64,000 bases of DNA from Brachionus manjavacas (taxonomy: Eukaryota > Rotifera > Eurotatoria > Ploima > Brachionidae), in assembly GCA_019054805.1 (NCBI GenBank), contig JAHQIY010000027.1, forward strand, positions 124,001 to 188,000, read 5' to 3'. The notes beneath the pieces were generated by a model. That model ran no database searches. It was not told the DNA's origin and was given only the letters and a program-made list of their open reading frames with translations. A program made the translations under genes and the position numbers. Of this stretch, positions 34,696 through 47,500 are shown piece after piece; position 1 is the first letter of the stretch, and every line of letters starts with the position of its first letter.

Positions 34696-35145
34696 AAATA
34701 AATGCATTCTAAAATTTTAAATAAAATAAAATTTTATTTTTTAAAGGCTTAAAACAATTTAAAGATCTAAAAAATGTATTTAGAAATAAATTTTATCGTT
34801 TTGGTTAATTTATTTTTTGATTTTATTTTTAAAACAAAAAATTGCGTTAAAATACAAATTTTAATTTTTTTTAATATTTGTGTATATTTTTAATATTTTT
34901 GGCTATTTTGATAAACTTTTGTCAGGAAACTTAAAAATTGTGTACATGATTTTAATGGGCCAAAATTATGCTTTTGTAGAAAAAATTAGAAAATTAAAAA
35001 CCTAATTAGCCTTCTAATTTTTTAAATATTTTATTTAATGAAGCATTTATTTTAAAAATAGAGTTTGTGCAAATTTTTTAAAATTTATTAATTCAATTAA
35101 ATTTGAAAAAAAACGATTTTTTTTATCATCTTGAATTTCGATTGT

Positions 35146-35588
35146 TTATGAGACAGTCAATTTTCCTGGAGGTGGATTAGCAATCTTTCTCATCGGAGTT
35201 CCGAGCTGGTATGTATGCGGGTTCGCCGATGAACTAAAACCAGCTGAAGAGACATAATGGTTTGTGGACCTTTCCATCGTATCGTTATAAATTTTCTTAT
35301 TAAAAAGATAAGTTTAAATGTCTAATAAGTTTAGCTTAGAATTGTACCCTTCTGTCTGTCCTGTTTCTGGCAGTATTGTAAGGCACACTTTCCAAATCAC
35401 TCGACATATTCTCGATCTGCATTCGTTCAAATTTTTCAATCGCATCTTCCTAAAACAAATCTGTATTAAGTTTTACTTGTATAAAGTTTAGCTTACATAT
35501 TGCTTAAATACACCACTTCCAAAATTTCCTTCATGGTCTTTGTAAAGTCCAGAACTTAAATAAGTCTCGTTGTACCAAGCGTCAAATT
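35146..35588 (-). CDS. kif9: kif9 terminal exons 10-12
   Basis: These three small exons lie 4.7 kb beyond exon 9. Exon 10 completes a codon as E-FDAWYNETYLSSGLYKDHE, matching the EFD.WYNE segment of KIF9. Exon 11 reads EDAIEKFERMQIENMSSDLE. Exon 12 reads KIYNDTMERSTNHYVSSAGF and ends PPPGKLTVS-stop. The introns are 47 and 52 bases with GT..AG ends. Frame and family match are good; the last 40 residues are not conserved in any family I know. Confidence 0.8.
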
Positions 35589-38500
35589 CTTAAGGAAATA
35601 AAAACTCTTAACATTTTTTTTTATTATTTCAATAGATTCAGTTAAATTTTTTAGTGAACAAAAATTGCTATCAAGGTATTTGGTAATTCTGAGAAATTAT
35701 TTAAATTTTTTTAGGGTTGGAAAATCTAATAAATGTTGAAAATAATCAAATATATTTTATTTGAAAGCTTTAATAACTAAATAAGAAATTGAATTTCTGT
35801 AATTTTTTTCTTTTAAAATTCATTTGTTATACATAAATTATCTGACAATAATCTTATCGTGTATTCTTGTTCGATTTTACAAAAATTTATATTTCAAATA
35901 AATGACAAATAAAGAAATTAAATCAAATTTAATTTAAGGTTTATAATATTTTTAGAAATAAGACTAGAATTTTTTTCAATTTAATAAAGACTCAAATTTT
36001 TTTAATAAAAAATTATCATTTTAAAAATAAGATGAACTAAAGCACCTTCAGTTGCCTTTTGTTTTTTGTTACCTAAAGAAATATAAATCCCAATAATTTT
36101 TGAGGCGTTGAAGTTTGGAGCTAAAAAAATTAAAGCAAAGCAAAATATTTGAAAAATTATAAAATAAATTAATAATTTTGAAAATTTTTATAATAAAAAT
36201 CACAAAAAAAGTCAAAATAACTTAAGATTTAGTACTGTTTCTATCAATATTCGATCTTTTCTCTACAGTGCTGCTAGCGTAATGCCGTGCGTTCTAGTTC
36301 AATGCATTAAACTTGTGGTTTCGGGAATAGATGCGGCACTAAACACGTGTTTTTCAATATTTCGTGACTTGGGTTTTAATGCAGCATCTAAAGTTAAGTT
36401 AGAAATAAAATTTGGGAATAATTGCGGCTTCTATAACTGAAGCTCTTAAAATAATGCAGCATCAAAAGTTGAAATTTAAAGAAAAAAATATTCAATATTT
36501 TTGAATTTTTTTGAATTTTTTTTTTATTTTTGAATTTTTTTTAACTTATAAAAACACAAATTTTTATTATTAAAAACAAATATTCTTGAAACAAAATGAG
36601 TAAAATTGAAAATATTTCAAGACAAATGACAAAAAATAGAAAAAGATACTCAATGGAGTTTAAAACTAAGGTAATAATGAAATATAAATCTTTGCAAAGT
36701 GATGAAACAAGTGAAAAAATCGAAAAACTTAAACAAGAATTAATTGAACTTGAGAAAAATTGAAATTTTGTTTATTTATTTTATAAATTAAATCGAAATC
36801 TAAAAAAAATCATAAAATTGCCTAAATCGATTTTTTTTTATCAAAAAAATTAAAAAATATTCAAATTTTGTTTTTAAAAATTTTCGAATAAAGAAGCAGC
36901 ATTTAATACAGAAATTTAATAATAAGACCGGCATTTAAATTTAGGAGCTTGGCTTTTAATGCAGGTCTTAAACCTAGGTCATGAAAAATTCAAAAACACA
37001 TGTTTAGACCATGCACTTAATTTCGAGTGCCACATGTTTAATGCTGCCTTTATTCGCACGGCATTACGGTATGATACGATGAATTCACAATATTTTACGT
37101 AAAATTACGTTAATTCACCAAATTTGACGATAAATTACGTGAAATGACAAATTCTAGAAAACGTAATTTGACGTAAAATTTCGAAAATTAACGTTTTTTT
37201 GCGTAATTTTTCGTAATTTGTCATTTGACGTCAAACACAAAATTGCCAAAATTTTTGGAAAAAACGAAAATTCCGTAAAAAAAAATTTTTTTTTTAATTT
37301 TTTTTCATTTAAAGTTTTTAAACTCAAATTTTTTTTGACCAAAATTTACGTAAAATATTGTTATTTTCGGCTAAAAAAAGTCAAATAAAGTCAAAAATGG
37401 AAATTTCAAAATAGACTGGTAAAATAATGAAAGAGAACAAATATTCTAGAACAAATTCACTTGAGAGAATGTTCAATACTATGAACGACAACTTGTGTAA
37501 ATTCATTTATTCTATTGCTTGTGTTTAACAAATTTTGTTTAAAAATGTTTAACAGTAATTTTTTAGAACAATTGTCAATAATTAAAATAAATCTGGGATT
37601 CAATTTAATAAAAATTTTTCTACAGTTTTTGCTCCAATCTTCACCACCGCAAATTATTCTTTCTTGATAAGTTATAATTTACATTTAACTCCATTTATTT
37701 CTTCTGAAATTGTGGTGTCTACCTCATCATTACTTAAAATAATTATAGCTTGAAAAAATTTTTATTTCATTAACTTTATTTATTGTTTTGGCACTCATTA
37801 TAGTTATTTGAAAATATTTTTTATTTTTTTTCGTTATAGCCTTAATTTGGCAATGTGAAATATTAGTACAAAAATTACAGTACAAAAAGTAAAAACGCTA
37901 TAATTTTTTTTCTAATTGTGTAAAAATGGTTCTGTAAACATTACAATATTGTACAAATTTTTTAGAAACGAATACCAAGCTCTGCAAAAACTCTGCAATT
38001 TATTGCATATATTAATCATATATTTTTTGATGGTGTGCATTTTACAGAAAAATGCAGAGTTTTTGCAGAGCTTGGTATTCGTTTCTAAAAAATTTGTACA
38101 ATATTGTAATGTTTACAGAACCATTTTTACACAATTAGAAAAAAAATTATAGCGTTTTTACTTTTTGTACTGTAATTTTTGTACTAATATTTCACATTGC
38201 CCCTTAATTTAATTTTAGTTATTTTGTAATCGTGATTAAGACAAAGTGTAAAGCTTTGGAATAAGTTTAATAATTTTTAGTTTTTTTTTTAATCCAAGAA
38301 GTACCTCTATGCTTTAAATTGCTTGTTGTATTTATTTCAAATTTATTCATTAAAGTATTTGTTCCCACCCTCTTTTCAAGTTTACGGTACTACAAAAGTG
38401 GCATTTTTATTTATAGCAAAACGAGTTTATGTGGCAGGTAGCATCTTCGGGGAAATTGGCTTTAAAAGCTTTTTTGGAGGAAAACAAAAAAGTTCAGATC

Positions 38501-41500
38501 AAAAAAATGTCAAAAAAAATTCCATTCCTTTTTAAAGATGGTAAATAATTCAATACCGATATAGATAGAGGAAAAATGTTTGGCGATCTTTTAGCCACTC
38601 CTTTCAGTCATCATCTCAATCTTGTAGAGTCGGAGGATAGCTGTGAGGTGTCACAAGAAATAAGAGATTTCTTGAAAAATTAAGTACAAAATAATTTAAA
38701 CGAGCCTATCACTCTATTAGAAATTACAAATGCCTTAAAAAAACCTATAAAAAATTGCTAAAAAAAATAAAATAAAAACTTTTTAAAAAACTTTTTAAAA
38801 AACTTCTAGTCCTTATTAATACCAAAAAATATGGTGAAATATTTGATAATAATCTTGAATTTTTACCTCAAAATATTCTAAAAGTCATTATATATCTTTT
38901 TAGCTAAAGTCTGTGGTAGGAGTATTAGGAGTAGTAGTTTGACTGCAGCATGACAATTATTATGCGAGCGCGTCAAAGACGCCCTGGGGCAGTTTTAAAA
39001 ATGTATCCAGTTTATTTTTGAACTCGTTCACGGTTTTGGACACAATGACTTCATCAGGAAGCAAGTTCCATTTGTTTACTATTCTGTTGTTTTTATTAAT
39101 AAAAATAAAAACTTTAAAAGAAATAATATAAATGGTGAATACTCTCTTCTTTTTGCTGACGACTTGTTCACATTCTATATTTTTAAGGAAAAAGGAAATC
39201 TAGATAATTAGATAAACAAATACTTAGACGAATAAGAAAAATGGCTCTTCAAGTGGAAGATGAAAATATACCTTGATGACAGTTTTTGATGGGATAATTG
39301 TTTCAGCATACGCAAAAAACGTTTCGGCACACACTTAAAATCTAACAAACACACTCACTTAATAACACCTCAAAATCAGTGTTCTGCACACTCAAAAAAA
39401 TTTTTACAAACTGAAAAATAATTAACTTAATTTTTCAATTTTTCAAAGTCTAAATAACAATCTTTTCTGGTAAAGTAAAATTTTTGATCTAATTAATTTT
39501 TCTTTTTTTGCCCACTTTTCTAATTATGAAAAACACAAAAAGATTATTTACGTGTTTGGCGCCTGGCATTTATCAGTTCGATAATCATGATGAATACCAT
39601 GGAACCTGTCAAATCAGGAATCGTGCTGGAATATGTAGCTGCAAATATCATTTGAAGTTTTAGATATGTAGCCATCTATGTAGGTTGAATGGGAACCATT
39701 CAAGAAATCGGTCAAAAAAAAATCAATATTTTAAGCTTTATATTAACTTCTTAGATTACAATGTTTATTTAAAAAGGCATTACAAAAATTTTGTTCTAAA
39801 TAAATCTATGGAGTACTAGTTCTTACTGCTATAGCTGTACGTTACTACGCTACAGCTTGTGGATAAGATCCACGCAGTTATACTAGTACTACTACTATCT
39901 ACACGCATTGACATTATTTAAAATTAAATTATCTGAAACTTTTGTTAACATGCCTAAAAAAAGGTCGACTAAAAAATTCTTCTAAAGCCCTAGAATATTA
40001 ATAATATTAAACTAAAATTAATGATAAGGCTAATATTTGATTTCTTTATCACTTTATTAAATAATTAAAAGTCTGAACAAAACACCATAAAAAGTGTGTT
40101 AAAAAGTTTTCTATGAATTTTTTTGGATTTACTAAAAATTCCTTAAAAAGGTGTGTATAACAGTGTTAAGGGTGTTTTCAAGAGCCCTAAACCTCAGCCT
40201 AAAAAATGCCATCAGGGTTAACTTAGATAGGTGATTTTAGCCATGTTTACGTGGTAAAATCGTTCTTAGAATTTAACTAATTTTTTTTTTCATTTCTGAT
40301 CAAAAATACTCTACCTTGAATTAAACGCTGTCGACATTGTTCTACTAAATTTTGGCAGTAGACAATTTCGGCTTTAAGTTCTCTCCATCTGTCAAAATCA
40401 TCTCTGTACCTCGACTTGAGATCTTGAAGCTTGTTGATCAAAGCAAACTCTTCTTCGTCAATAACAGTCTCTCCCATTTCGTTCACAAACTCTCCCAACG
40501 AGTATCTCTCACTGCGTTTTCTTTCCACCTCACCTCTAGTGTGATCAATGAGCGACTTTGTTTCGTTGATCTTGTGCGCCAAATCACTGTACTGGCGTCT
40601 CTTGCTTGACAAAATATCTTAAAAAATTTAATATTAAGCCTTTTCATTTCCTCCAAACACACCATCTAAATCAACTACCTTTATTCTCATTCCAGATGCG
40701 ATTAATTTCATTGCCTCTTTCTGCTTTGAATTCTTCAAAGGCCGCATTCTTAGTCGGCGGTGTTCTTTAAGATAAAAAAATTAACTTGACTACAGATTAA
40801 ATAGGATATAATCTCACGATAAACGCTGAAAGTCTTTCGATGTTTGAGTCAAAGAGCCGGAGTCTTTTTTGAGCGCTTCGGCAAAGTCCTTGCTAGCAGC
40901 TTTGGTCGATGACTTGGCGTCAGGCACAGGCGAAGAGCTTTTATTGTTTGCTTTGAGGCGATTTTTCTTGGTAAGCTTTAAAAGATCGTTCTTGGAAACT
41001 CGCGAGTCTTTGCCAGCGTAGCCGACACCGAATCCTTGTCCATCGGTGTCGCCGACAAGTGATGAGTCATCGACCATTGAGTATCCGGCCTTTTGAGCCT
41101 CGGTGATCTGGTCCATGTCATTTTTGTCGAACAGAGCGTACTTTTCTCTCAGTCTCTGTTCCACATCTTTTTCCATTACTTTGCATATTCGCTTAAAAGC
41201 GCTAAAAGTCGCTCTAATTTGTCTCACATTAACAACCTCTATTTCATCCAAGCTTCCCTCAATGTAGCGTCGGCACTGATTCTCAATTTCGTACAGCTGA
41301 TGCTCGGACAAAGGTTCGTAAGAGTGGTTTTTTGTATTTGTCAGAGTGTCGTGCATTGCCAGCTCTTGGCGCAGCATTTTAACCTCACTGTCCAATTTTT
41401 GCATCATTCTCTTTAGGAAAATTACTTTTATTTCAGGTGTTTTTATTTTTTGTTGTGTTCAGGTTTTATTTTGATAGCAAATATTTAATTTTTAGACTCA

Positions 41501-44500
41501 GTCCAAAGGTTTGTTTCAATTAAACTCTTCAAATTTGCTCACTAAGGATTCGAAACTTAAAAAAAGTAAAGCTTCGGGTCCTAACTTGAGCCTTATAGTC
41601 AAAAATAATTAATTTTTTTAAATTTTGCAACAAAAAGTTGATTTTTAATTTCAGGTTTAGATTAAAAAGACAGGAAAATTTATTGTTTTTTACCTAACCA
41701 CTCACCATCTATGGCAAATAAAACTTTTGTTGTTTTTTCTTAATCAGTTAGTTTCAGCTAAATTCTTTTTTCATATTTCAAGGTGAATGATACCATTTGG
41801 ACATTCTAATGAAATTAATGACTGTAGCATTGTGAAGTTTTGTTCAAAAAGTTCAAGAAAAAAGTTCTTAATTCAAATTTTTTGATGAATGAAAAAAATT
41901 TGCACCTGTAAAATATGTAACAATGTTAAACAAAAGTTGTTAAATCAAGTAGCCTTGAAAATAAATTCTGAAAGTTTTCTTTTAATTAATCATCGACTTT
42001 TAAAATCAATCGAATTTAAGACAATTTATTTGTCTTTGTAAAAAAAGAAGTTTTATTTGCAATATTGTAAAATTTTTGTAAGTGTTTAATTTCAAATTTC
42101 GAAATTTTTTATTTCAAAACCAACTTAACATTCATTCAGTTCAAAAAAATTCCATTCAAAATATATACGAATTTAAGATTTTGAACTGAACTTTATGAAC
42201 GAAACTTCACAATGCTATGACTGTACGGTATGTTGCAAAAATTTAGAAATTAATTATTTTTTTTAATTTTGACGAAAAATTGAGTGAAATTAATTCAAAC
42301 TCTAATTTGTAGAATTAAATACACTAGACATGAAAAATTTTAAATATTTTTTATCAAAAAACTTCCTATAGAAATTAAGGACGGTAGTAGAATATTACCT
42401 CAAAAGATAATTTTACCTATAATTAAATAAAAATTTATCAAAATAAAATAAACAAATTAAACTCAATAAATATAAAATTGACAAAATCTTAATAATAAAT
42501 TAACAAAAATAATTAATTAATAATGAACCGCAAATAAGATAATTATTTTAATTATAAAATGACACTTTTTGGACTATTTAAAATTACCAAATTTTTTACC
42601 GCTTAAACAAAAATACATGGTTAACATTAACCAAAAACTTTCCAAAGAGAGTATTTTAGAAGATCCTTCGAATCAAACAGTTAATGACGCAGAAGATGAC
42701 ATGCAAGATGTCCTAGAACCACCAAAGCAAACAAGAAAAAGAGGCAAAGCTTTTACTTATTATCTTTACAAGAGGTTTGACAATTTTGACGATATAATCA
42801 ATTAGATGAATTACCGAAAAATAAAGTCGAAAGGCAGTTGAGTTAGTTTGGTATCGAATTTGATTAAAAAATGTAAATCATGCGAAATGCCGCTAAAAAA
42901 GAGAAAATATTTTTACTGTGTCAATAAATGCAAAAATATTTTTTGATTTTTTCAAAAATTTTTTTTTGGTTTTTTTATTAATTTTTTGGGAGTTTCGTTA
43001 GAAAAAAAGGCAAATGTTTTTTTTTTGTTCTATTTTTATTAAATTTATGGTAATAGAATGAATTTGCTTTAATTCAACAAGGTGCAGTTCCTAAAGCTTG
43101 GAAAAGTGCCAATATCACAATGATACCCAAGAAATCTTCTTCTACACAAGACCCGTCGTATTATCGATCAATTAGTATTACTAGCTGTCTGGGTAAACTG
43201 CTTGAACGTTCTATTTTTTCAAGATTATATGATTTTTTGGAAAAAAAATTGCTGCTAATCCAGGAACAATCTGGTCTAAGAAAACATCGAAGAACAGCAG
43301 ATTTCCTTGAATTTAGTTTTCCTTATCCAACAATTTGTCGAATCATTTAATAGAAAGAAAAAAGTATGTTGCTTATTTTTTGGAATTTCCAAAGCTTTCC
43401 ACAAGGTCTGGCATGAGGGTATAATTTACAAACTGATAAAGATAAATACACCTGCCTATTTAAATTTATTGGATTAAATCATTTCTTAACTGTAGAACAT
43501 TTAAAGTAAATATAAGTAATCACATTAGTGACGAATTCAAAATATCTGCTGGCGTTCCTCAAGAATCAGTTATTATTTAACCCTATTTATTAATGATATT
43601 CCGGAAAGAAATAAATCTAATAATGAATATTCACTTATCTTTGCAGACGATCTTGTCACTTTTTTATTTATAAAAAAATGGAAATATAGAAAGTAAGATG
43701 AATAAGTGCGTGGTTGAATTAGAACAGTGGCTTTACAAGTGGAAAATGAAGATTTTGGTTGAAAAGTTTTGCTCAATGATTTTTACTAAAAACAACAAAG
43801 AAAGTTCTATGTTTAATTTAAGGATTAATGGGAATAAAATCGAAACCTTAAAAGAAATAAAGTTCCTAGGTATTAAATTCTCTTTCAGAAACAAATATCA
43901 AAAAGTTAGAAGTAATCCAAAATTCAGCAGTTGGTTCTATACTAAAACTAAGATATGATACTCCCTGCAACATGGTACATCATGAGACATTTTTTAAAAT
44001 TAAATTACTAAGAGTCTCGAATCGGCTTTTTGAGTTGAGTGAGAGATATGTTAGAGCAGGACCGAGTCACTCTGTTCCATTAACTGCTAGACTGGTGGAA
44101 GAGTATAACAAAGGTTTCGAATCAAGAAATATCAAGTACCCAACTCAATTGTGTAATTGCTACCTTACTATTTTTTCTTTTTTTCCTGAACTATCAAATA
44201 TTCAAAATATGTATTCTGTTACTTTCTATCTAAATTTATCTAATTTTAATTTTAATATTTCTCTATTTTTTAACTTATATTATTTTTACTTATATTTTTT
44301 TTTTATTTTTTTCTTATTTTTTATTTTTTTATCTTTAATTTTTTTTAATTTTTTTATCTTTAATTTTTTCTAAAGGAACTTTAGCTCGGTACAGAAAACA
44401 AATAAATAAAATAATAATAATAAATGGAAAAATTGGAAAAAATGTGTCTAGCCCGCTAGAATGAAGGATCGTGGGTTTGCTAAAAAGTGGGGATAAAAAG

Positions 44501-47500
44501 CAAAATGAGAGATGATCTTAGAGAAAAAAACTAAAATTAAAATCAATCTTGACCTCAAAATTAATGGTAAGTTAGTTTGTGAGAAAGATCTTGGGATATA
44601 TATAAATCATGGCTTAAAATGGAACGTCCAAATACGAAACTGTACAGCAAAAGCAAACAAAATATTATCTATGATTAGGAAAGCATTTAAATTCCGAGAA
44701 AAATATAATATCAAGTTTCTTTATGCATCGTTAGTGGGACCGCACTTAGATTAGGCTATTAGAATATGGTGTCCGTATCTCGAGAACGACGTTATCGAAC
44801 TAGAAAAGGTGCAAAGAAGAGCCACAAAACTTATTTCTTAAAAACCTTGACTATGCGCAACGCTTAAAAGAACTTGGACTTAGTGATCTAAATACAAGGA
44901 GACTACGGGGAGATCTAATTCAAATGTACAAATTGACAAACAATTTAGAGAAAGTGAATTTTGTAAATGGACTAGATATCGGTTATGAATCAAGCTACAA
45001 TTTAAGAAGGCACATAAAATCAATGCATCGAGAGCAAACTATGAATTGTTTACCAAGATTTAACTTTTCTGTTAATAGGGTTGTGAACGTTTGGAACAGT
45101 CTGCCGGTGGATGTGGTCGAAGCAAGAATTTTGAACTGTTTCAAAAGTGGCTCATTTAAAATCATGAAGTATCTGCTACAGCTCATTAGAGCTTGCTTGA
45201 ATCTTATTCAAGTTTCAGATTATTTTTACTACTACTACTAATACTATTATGCAACAAGAGGCTTTCAATAAACTTAAACTACTAACAGTTTCAAATTGAC
45301 TGGTGGAAGAATATAGAGAAGGTTTTGAATCAAGATTTATCGAATATCCAACTCGATTGTGCAATTGCTACCTAACAATTTCTTCTTTTATTCCGGAATT
45401 ATCAAATATTTAAACAAGTCTAACCTCTAGCTATTTCAACTTTTTTAATATTTTTTTATGTATTTTTATTCCGAAGGAGCATTAGCTCGATACAGATTTA
45501 CAAATAAATAAATAACAAGGTTAAATCTTAATTTTATGGTAATTTTATAGTATGGATTCCTTCTAAACCTTTTTTATGAACTAAAGTTTGGAAATTATTT
45601 GATTGTTTTTTGACTTAAAAGAAGGTAAGAGGAAAAATAAAAAAACATACCATAGGATCTATAATTTCATTAACAGCAGGCTCTACAGTTACATTCATCA
45701 TTCTGCTTGCGAATCTTAAAGTTGATACCTTTGAAAATATTTAAAAAAATTTTTAATTAATTAAAAAAATAAGCTACTGTTTCTTCCATATGCCTTCCTT
45801 CGGGCCATATATTGGCAATCATTCTTGTCATACAATTACCGCCAATAGAGTCTTTTAGTAAATGTGTTAACTTGGACTGTCTGAATTGAACAAAAGGCTT
45901 TCTGGAGTCGGATAAGCCGATTACTGCCTGTTCAAGAAAAGACAACGACTTATTAATATATTGAGCTTCTTTTTGAGTTATTCCTTGAGACTTGAGCAAA
46001 AAATTATTTTTGAAAAAAAAATTTAAATATTTATTTGATACCTGAGTTTTGGCCAGTCGCTCCGAACCTGCCAAATCGACCAAGTTCAACTTAGACAAAG
46101 TGTATTTGTCACTAGATGATGAAATTGGTTTGCTCTCGACCCTAATGGTAAAAATACAATGCGATCTAGAGCTCACTTTGTTCAAAATGTGAGCTCCTAT
46201 CGATCTGTTTGTTTCACCCTTAAATACGGAATTTATTTATTTAATTAACTTCCTAGATTAAAAAAATACTTCGAATAAAAGATTCAAAGCCTCTTCTTCG
46301 GACGAACACATTTGATATGTAAGTCCTTTGACAAAAACATCGCCTCTGTCATCGTAAATCGAAAGACCTGAGCTGAACTCAGTCGCATTCGATAGTGGAA
46401 CAGGAGATAATAAATCATACAATTGCTCGTTATATATTTCTATATAACCGATTCTTTAAAAAAATTTTTTTATAATTATAAATTAAAAATTATCAAGGAT
46501 TATTAAAAAACAAAAAGAATCATTTTTTATGCTCATCTAAGCCTTTGATTACAGATTTTTTTTAATCATTACAACAATGATACAGAAAAAATGTCAACTT
46601 TTATTTTTGTTTTATGATCTGTGAAATCCAGTACAAAAAATAAAAAAAATAATTTAAAATTTTTTTTTTTAATTTTTTTTACATCTTTACTTTATTTTAA
46701 AAAAGCATGTTGAAAATTAAAAAAAAATCAATTTTTTAATAATTATCCCTATTCTATCCAAGTGGATAATGGGGAGGCACTCATCTCCTTATCAAGCGCC
46801 TTTTTGAGCAAAGGCTCCGATTTGACACAGAGGCTACTGCATCAAGAAATGTTGATATTGTAGCAATTGTTCTATTATTTTTATTGTCATTTTTCTTTTC
46901 CAATTTTTCCTATCTTTTCCTTCTTTATAAATTGTATTTTTCTTTAGGCCAGAAGTTAAGATTTAAAAAAAACATGTTCCCATAAACTAAATTTAATCAA
47001 ATTTTGTCCAGTTATTTTGTATCATCTAATATAAAATAATTGAAAAAATATAAAAAACTAGTTGTTATTAACTAAAATTTTTATTAACAGTAATAGGCCA
47101 TCTTTTCGTAAGATAAAGCAAAAAGCATATTGATACGAAAATAGAGGAAATTTAAAAAGTCAAATTTTAATGTTCTTTTAAAAATTACTTTTGATCAAAA
47201 AATCTTTAAAAAATGATCGGGGGCTCATTTTAATCTGTTTTTTTTGCTCTTTAAAATTAACTATTAAACATATATATTTATTATAAAAACATCAAAGGAC
47301 ACTCGTCATTTTTAGGCAGAGGTGTTCCAGATGGCCTATTTCTGTTAATAAAAATTTTAACAACTAGTTTTTTATATTTTTTTAATTATTAGATGATATG
47401 ATTTTTAAACGTGATTTTCATGCTTTGATTTTACAACAATTTTAAAAAGAAACTAGCCCTAAATTTTATTTTTCATTTATCTAGATACTATAACTTTGAA

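Noticed and set aside
37916-38152. 78-codon frame in the foldback element
   Set aside because: Translation of a palindrome; no conservation in the other copies.
40352-41416. Plus-strand frames opposite kif9 exons 7-9
   Set aside because: Shadows of the real minus-strand exons, which have matching splice phases and KIF9 motifs.
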